Shown: positions 5,813 through 10,000 of the stretch, piece by piece
Layout of the letters: each line of letters starts with the position of its first letter
Position numbering within the stretch: position 1 is the first letter of the stretch
NCBI RefSeq assembly: GCF_020217005.1
Contig: NZ_JAIWOI010000139.1
Coordinates: 1-10,000, forward strand
Direction of reading: 5' to 3'
Length of the DNA stretch: 10,000 nucleotides
Origin: Rheinheimera sp.
Lineage (GTDB): Bacteria; Pseudomonadota; Gammaproteobacteria; Enterobacterales; Alteromonadaceae
Program-made: the position numbers and the translations under genes
Notes under the pieces: generated by a model
The model's database searches: none
Seen by the model: only the letters and a program-made list of their open reading frames with translations
Told to the model about the DNA's origin: nothing

Positions 5813-7987
5813 ATGATAAATAAAATAACAATTCAAGGAGTGGCTAGCTATTCAAATAACACGGCCCAAGAAATATCAAGTTTAAGAAGAATTAACTGCT
5901 TCTATGGTTTGAATGGATCAGGCAAATCAACAATAGCCAAATACTTACAATATCCCAGTGAAATAGACTATTTATCATGTTCCATGACGCCAAAGTTGAG
6001 CGAAGGCATTTACGTATATAATCAAAAATTTGTTAAAGACAACTTTTGGGACAGTAAAGATCAACCAGGAGTTTTTACTGTCAATAAAGGTAATGTCGAG
6101 GCGGAACAAGCCATTGAATTAGCTGAACAAGAAATAAACAAGCTAGCTGCCGAACGTGATCAAATTTCAAGCAAAGCCGAAATTATTAAGAAACAAAAAG
6201 AAGCAGAGCAAACTAAACTTGAAAACAAAATTTGGTTAGAAAAAGATAAATTCGTCAAAACACCACTAGAGTTTTGTTTAGAAAACAAACAGCGTAAAAA
6301 CTTATTTCTTGATGCTGTAAAACAGGCTAGTGTTGCTGATACAGAAGTGACGATGGAAAGTCTTTTTGACCAAGCTTTAGAACTTGAAAAACCAGACTTA
6401 TCGCCCAAAAAGTTGTTATCTTTAATTAGTTTTGATGGCAAGTTAGTCGAAACAAGTAGAATAAATCATGAAGTCATAGTTGGTTCTTCAGAATCGTACC
6501 TTGCAGAATTAATTGAAAAGATAGGCCACTCAGACTGGGTTCGGGATGGACTTTCTCACTACGAAAACTCAGAAGGTGTATGTCCATTTTGTCAAGAAAT
6601 ACCGGAAAAGGATTTTGAATCAAATCTTAAGGCTCTTTTTGATGAGACTTATCAGATAAAGTGCAAAGAAGTTGAAGCAAACCGTGATGCCTATGAACTT
6701 GCTATAAATGACATTGAAGCAACCTTGTCTTCAGAAAATTTCTATGACAGCTATGTAACTGAGAGTGCGGAATTTGCTGTCGCAAAAGCTGAACTGCTCA
6801 CTTGTTGTCGTGCAAACTTAACGCTATTAAAAGATAAAGTATCAAAACCGAGTAACATAGTTGGGTTGAATGACACTACTAACTATTTAGAGAAATTAAA
6901 TCGCTGCATTGAAGAAATTAACAGAAAAATCAATGACTTTAATAGCCGTATTACTAGTAAGCCACAAATTCAAAAAAAGATTAAAAGTCAATTTTGGCAG
7001 GTACACAAGCGAACCTATAAAGCTGCAATTGAGTTGACAGAAGAAAATTTAAACAGCCTTGATCAGCAACTTGACACTCTGAGAGAGCAATATAGGCAAA
7101 ACAAAGAAGCAATAACTAAACAGCAGGTAGTAATTGTTGAACAAAGAAAACAAACAACGAATGTTGATACATCAATTCAAAATATAAGGACTACTTTATC
7201 AAGCGTTGGTGTAGAAGATTTTCATATAGATAAAGTTGAGGGTACTGAAGCTAGATACAAGATTGTTAGAAAAAGTGGTGCCACGGAAAACGTTTACGAG
7301 ACCTTGAGTGAGGGCGAGAAAACGTTAATTACCTTCCTTTATTTTTTAGAACAGTGTAAAGGACTACTTAAACCTGATTCGGCACTGGGCATAGCTGATA
7401 AAATCATTGTTATCGATGATCCTGTTTCAAGCTTATCTCACAACTTTATATATGAGATAGCAACGCTAATTCAGAAAGAAATAATTAAGAAACCTTTTAA
7501 GCAAGTTTTTTTATTGACCCACAATTTATTCTTCTTTCATGAGATAATGAATTTGTCAGGCTTAAAACAAGAAGACTTTGAACAACACTATGCTTTGTTT
7601 AGAGTTAGAAAAGATGAATACAGCAAAATATCTTCAATTCAACGGAATGACATCAGAAACGAATATGACGGTTACTGGCAAGTAATTAGAGACGCGAAGG
7701 CTGACAGAATCTGCAGTCCAATATTGCCAAATGCCATGAGAAATATTTTAGAACATTTCTTTTCGTTCGTTCAAAAGAAAGACAAGCTATCAGACATACT
7801 AACTAACTTAGGTGATGAACATAATAACTTCAGACCATTATTGAGGTATATCAGCAGAGGCTCTCACTCTGACATGGTCAACCTAACCGATTTTGGAGAT
7901 CTCGATGCTGTAAGATTCATAAACATATTCAAAGAAGTATTCGTGAGAGCTGAATACGAAGATCACTATAACAAGATGATTAAATGA
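5813..7987 (+). CDS. RloC/PrrC-like ABC ATPase, candidate zinc-hook anticodon nuclease
   Basis: A 724-residue AAA_13-type ATPase. Visible parts in order: Walker A GLNGSGKST (32-40); the segment VYNQKFVKDNFW with PGVFTV, typical of PrrC/RloC N-termini; coiled coil from about 95; CPFC (Cys257, Cys260), a Rad50/RloC-like zinc hook; more coiled coil at about 285-305, 360-385 and 410-450; ABC signature LSEGEK (498-503); Walker B VIDDPVSSLS (Asp535, Asp536); and H-loop LLTHN (His570). The C-terminal NAMRNILEHFF and RGSHSD supply Arg643, Glu647 and His685, matching in order and spacing the Arg-Glu-His triad of PrrC (Arg320, Glu324, His356) and the similar RloC triad. Known RloC proteins excise the wobble nucleotide of tRNA after DNA damage or anti-restriction. 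The gene follows the helicase by 80 nt, probably in one transcript, but is much more AT-rich. Alternative: another AAA_13 defence ATPase (PtuA-like), though no HNH partner is present. Nuclease activity is inferred. Confidence 0.75.
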   Translation: MINKITIQGVASYSNNTAQEISSLRRINCFYGLNGSGKSTIAKYLQYPSEIDYLSCSMTPKLSEGIYVYNQKFVKDNFWDSKDQPGVFTVNKGNVEAEQAIELAEQEINKLAAERDQISSKAEIIKKQKEAEQTKLENKIWLEKDKFVKTPLEFCLENKQRKNLFLDAVKQASVADTEVTMESLFDQALELEKPDLSPKKLLSLISFDGKLVETSRINHEVIVGSSESYLAELIEKIGHSDWVRDGLSHYENSEGVCPFCQEIPEKDFESNLKALFDETYQIKCKEVEANRDAYELAINDIEATLSSENFYDSYVTESAEFAVAKAELLTCCRANLTLLKDKVSKPSNIVGLNDTTNYLEKLNRCIEEINRKINDFNSRITSKPQIQKKIKSQFWQVHKRTYKAAIELTEENLNSLDQQLDTLREQYRQNKEAITKQQVVIVEQRKQTTNVDTSIQNIRTTLSSVGVEDFHIDKVEGTEARYKIVRKSGATENVYETLSEGEKTLITFLYFLEQCKGLLKPDSALGIADKIIVIDDPVSSLSHNFIYEIATLIQKEIIKKPFKQVFLLTHNLFFFHEIMNLSGLKQEDFEQHYALFRVRKDEYSKISSIQRNDIRNEYDGYWQVIRDAKADRICSPILPNAMRNILEHFFSFVQKKDKLSDILTNLGDEHNNFRPLLRYISRGSHSDMVNLTDFGDLDAVRFINIFKEVFVRAEYEDHYNKMIK

Positions 7988-8046
7988 TCAAAAAAAATCA
8001 CCATTTAACTTCAGTCAACTGTAAAACAAAAACACATTACTATACT

Positions 8047-8075
8047 CTTACACTTAAATACAAATCACTTATAAC
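8047..8075 (+). promoter_or_regulatory. Candidate sigma70 promoter for the ATPase/DUF4435 operon
   Basis: CTTACA (8047-8052) matches four of six -35 bases, and TATAAC (8070-8075) matches five of six -10 bases, with an exact 17-bp spacer. Transcription would begin near 8082 and leave a leader of about 170 nt before the ATPase start. AT-rich DNA gives many chance matches, so this is a candidate only. Confidence 0.35.
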
Positions 8076-8199
8076 ATAAATGAGACCAGAAATAAAAAAT
8101 TAAAAAAATTTACCCCTATAGAAAAGAAGAAACTCCCAACAACACTTTAACACATGGATATAGAATAATTAAAACTGCGCAATCAAAGGGATTTATTCA

Positions 8200-8250
8200 T
8201 TGGATAGCTGCAAAGAATCAATAGCCACCCGGCACGCAATGAGAACATAA
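8200..8250 (+). CDS. Possible 16-residue leader peptide (TTG start)
   Basis: A TTG at 8200, 8 nt after AAAGGGA (8185-8191), opens a frame encoding MDSCKESIATRHAMRT and ends with TAA at 8248-8250, 2 nt before the ATPase ATG at 8253. Its ribosome site nearly repeats the AGAGGGATTT string found before the two upstream genes. The ATPase gene itself has only a weak GAG (8241-8243) upstream, so translation of this leader could deliver ribosomes by termination-reinitiation. The peptide has no recognisable function. TTG starts are uncommon and the frame is short, so chance is a real alternative. Confidence 0.25.
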   Translation: MDSCKESIATRHAMRT

Positions 8251-8252
8251 AT

Positions 8253-9572
8253 ATGATAAAAGAATTTTATATAAAACAATTATACCAAGAAAGAGACGTT
8301 AGAATTAAGTTCTCTAGCAAGATAAAAATAATTGTAGCTGACAACGGCTACGGAAAAACAACAATATTAAATTCAATATATGCAATAATATCGGGAGACA
8401 TAGCAAAACTAAGGAAAATTGACTTCTCTGAACTTGGAATAATATTTGACGACAATATTGAAGTGTCATTTAAAAAGGAAGATTTTGAACCTGATCTAAT
8501 TTCTACAAAAGGCCATTCATTCGTCGAGCATTTAGAAAATAAACTAGGTAGAGATTTCATATTTCAACTTCTTGATGATGTAAAGCGGTACCCTTCTGCA
8601 TTAATGGAGCGTTCATCACTTTTTCGCCATGCATGCACAGAACTTGATTTACCGTCGAGTGTATTACGAGACTATCTTAGAGAACTAAGAGGAAGTAGAT
8701 TAGATAGAAAGGTAAATGCAAATACTCAAGATAAAATAGAGATGATCAAAAAGAAGCTTGGGCTGAAAGCACTTTATTTACCAACGTATCGTCGAGTTGA
8801 AGAAGATATTCGGGCGTTTAGTAAGTTTAGTGAAGACAGAGGAATGCGACTGACATCAATAAATTTTGGAATGGGCGATGTTCAACAGAGTATTAAACAA
8901 ATAACATCAGAAATATTGAGCTCATCTGTAAAGTGGTTCTCCAAGATAAATGGCCAAATGCTTTCACAATTAGTAAATGGGTTCTCTGTAACCGAAGAGA
9001 TGAAAAAATCTATATTGAGTAAAAAGGCTGTTGAAATTGTTTTAGAAAGAATTGGTAAAGACATTTCAGAATCGCATAAACAGCAAATACTATCTTTGGT
9101 GAGTAGTGGAGAAATATTAAAAGATCATGATCCTCTCATTTATTTTGTAAGCAATCTTTTAAATGTTTACCAACAGCAGCAAGAAAATGATGAAGCTCTT
9201 CAAAATTTTGCTCGATTCAGCAACAAATACCTTACAGATAAAGAAATAGTTTACAACGAAAGCAGCGTAACCATTGAGATAATAAGAAAGAAGAATGGGA
9301 AAACTGTGGATATAGAAAGCCTATCATCTGGAGAGAAACAAATAATATCTTTGTTTGCACTTTTATACTTACAGAAAAAAGAAGACCTAGCTATATTTTT
9401 TGACGAACCAGAACTCTCTTTATCTATAGAATGGCAGAAAACGCTACTGCCTGACATTATAAACTCTGGGAAATGTAAATTTTTATTTGCGACCACACAC
9501 TCTCCTTTTATATTTGATAATGAATTATCTGCTCATACAGTAGATCTAGCTCATTGCGTTAAGGAGCTATAA
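8253..9572 (+). CDS. ariA: AAA_15/21-type ATPase, PARIS AriA-like
   Basis: A 439-residue ABC/SMC-like ATPase, predicted to be the sensor and scaffold of a PARIS antiphage system. In PARIS (family knowledge), AriA assembles, holds the AriB nuclease inactive, and releases it when a phage anti-restriction protein such as Ocr is detected. Motifs seen: a Walker A-like ADNGYGKTT (29-37, Lys35), with Ala in place of the usual first Gly; LYLPTYRRVEED (174-185), typical of this ATPase group; a helical middle (about 205-330); ABC signature LSSGEK (357-362); Walker B IFFDEPELSL (381-390, Asp384 and Glu385); and H-loop TTHSPF (His416). The start at 8253 is the only in-frame ATG before an upstream stop at 8205. 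The DUF4435 partner follows 4 nt later, which is the main reason for the PARIS call. Alternative: an OLD-like ATPase of another two-gene system. The gene is strongly AT-rich. Confidence 0.75.
   Translation: MIKEFYIKQLYQERDVRIKFSSKIKIIVADNGYGKTTILNSIYAIISGDIAKLRKIDFSELGIIFDDNIEVSFKKEDFEPDLISTKGHSFVEHLENKLGRDFIFQLLDDVKRYPSALMERSSLFRHACTELDLPSSVLRDYLRELRGSRLDRKVNANTQDKIEMIKKKLGLKALYLPTYRRVEEDIRAFSKFSEDRGMRLTSINFGMGDVQQSIKQITSEILSSSVKWFSKINGQMLSQLVNGFSVTEEMKKSILSKKAVEIVLERIGKDISESHKQQILSLVSSGEILKDHDPLIYFVSNLLNVYQQQQENDEALQNFARFSNKYLTDKEIVYNESSVTIEIIRKKNGKTVDIESLSSGEKQIISLFALLYLQKKEDLAIFFDEPELSLSIEWQKTLLPDIINSGKCKFLFATTHSPFIFDNELSAHTVDLAHCVKEL
9561..9566 (+). promoter_or_regulatory. Ribosome binding site of the DUF4435 gene
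   Basis: AAGGAG lies inside the last codons of the ATPase gene, 10 nt before the ATG at 9577. It fixes the start of the downstream gene and indicates translation from the same mRNA as the ATPase. Confidence 0.65.
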
Positions 9573-9576
9573 TCTT

Positions 9577-10000
9577 ATGTCAAGAGTGGAAATGCTGGAA
9601 GCAGCTAGAAACAGGCTATCTGTCAAATTCATAGAATTTACAAAAGTAGTGTCGAATGGCAAATATGCTATTTTTTTCGAGGGTGAAGATGAAAAATATT
9701 ACTCACCGAGAATCAACATAATACGCTCAGACATAAAATGGATAGGCATTAATTGTTCAGGGAAAAAAAATGTTATAGAACTACGAAGAATGATTAGAAC
9801 TCATTTCGACTATGGAAACTCTTTATGTATGTTCTTTATCGATTCTGACTTTGATGATAACGCCAGTTACAAAAATCTTGGCGATATTTATTTGACACCT
9901 TGTTATTCGATAGAAAACTTATACACAAGCAGCAGCGCATTTTCTAGAATAATAAATGCTGAGTTTGGTGTACACGAATTTCATGAAAATGATCAATGCT
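9577..10000 (+). CDS. ariB: DUF4435 TOPRIM-like protein, PARIS AriB-like (partial at window end)
   Basis: The first 141 residues of a protein cut by the window edge; family members are about 300 residues. It shows the DUF4435 pattern: FFEGEDEKYY (Glu35 as the TOPRIM glutamate), MFFIDSDFDD (Asp89, Asp91 as the acidic pair), and CYSIENLY (109-116), a family hallmark. AriB of PARIS is a TOPRIM-type RNase reported to cut host lysine tRNA once freed from AriA, stopping growth of infected cells (established for E. coli PARIS). The start is supported by AAGGAG 10 nt upstream and by the 4-nt gap from the ATPase stop, so both are made from one transcript. The visible catalytic-type acids are intact, but the C-terminal half, which in the family is thought to contact tRNA, cannot be judged here. 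DUF4435 proteins also occur outside PARIS, so substrate and trigger are inferred. Confidence 0.78.
   Translation, partial: MSRVEMLEAARNRLSVKFIEFTKVVSNGKYAIFFEGEDEKYYSPRINIIRSDIKWIGINCSGKKNVIELRRMIRTHFDYGNSLCMFFIDSDFDDNASYKNLGDIYLTPCYSIENLYTSSSAFSRIINAEFGVHEFHENDQC

Larger units (their letters stand above)
7988..8252. other. AT-rich intergenic region before the PARIS-like pair
   Basis: A 265-nt, strongly AT-rich gap with many A-runs and no ORF of normal size. It contains a candidate sigma70 promoter (8047-8075) and a possible leader peptide (8200-8250), both listed separately. A second -10-like string, TATAGAAT (8159-8166), lacks a -35. No hairpin followed by a T-run is visible after the RloC-like gene, so a terminator cannot be supported. 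The gap suggests that the downstream pair has its own transcription unit. Confidence 0.5.

Noticed and set aside
8018..8046. TATACT (8041-8046) as a -10 box
   Set aside because: The hexamer 17 bp upstream (ACTGTA) does not resemble a -35. The CTTACA/TATAAC pair just downstream is better.
1..10000. CRISPR arrays, tRNA genes, rRNA, insertion-sequence ends or an integrase
   Set aside because: No regularly spaced repeats, tRNA-like cloverleaf, terminal inverted repeats with a transposase, or recombinase motifs were seen on either strand.

Overview
The window looks like a defence-rich accessory region (a defence island) of a gammaproteobacterium. The StbD/StbE-type toxin-antitoxin pair and the codon use of the large helicase gene would fit an Alteromonadales-like or related marine or freshwater group, but nothing here fixes the genus. 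No housekeeping genes, rRNA, tRNA, integrase, transposase or CRISPR array were found.

Layout. Positions 1-151 are non-coding and hold a perfect 9-bp inverted repeat. Positions 152-680 (minus strand) carry a type II toxin-antitoxin operon: an StbD-like antitoxin overlaps a RelE/StbE-like toxin that keeps all the RelE catalytic-type residues. Positions 681-974 are the divergent control region, with a perfect palindrome and short direct repeats. Positions 975-5732 (plus strand) encode a 1585-residue fusion of DUF4011, an SF1 helicase, an MTES_1575/Vsr-like nuclease and DUF3320. Positions 5813-7987 encode a 724-residue ABC/AAA_13 ATPase with a CxxC zinc-hook motif and a C-terminal Arg-Glu-His triad, the layout of the anticodon nuclease RloC. 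Positions 7988-8252 are an AT-rich gap with a possible promoter and a possible leader peptide. Positions 8253-9572 encode an AAA_15/21-type ATPase, followed 4 nt later by a DUF4435 TOPRIM-like protein that runs off the window end. This pair matches AriA-AriB of the PARIS antiphage system.

How they may work together. The helicase-nuclease would act on invading DNA. The RloC-like protein and PARIS are both ATPase-gated abortive systems, and known relatives stop translation by cutting tRNA when phage interferes with DNA-level defence. The block may therefore stack one DNA-targeting system and two tRNA-targeting backups beside an addiction module. The toxin-antitoxin and helicase genes have moderate GC, whereas everything after about 5733 is much more AT-rich, so the region is a mosaic of at least two origins.
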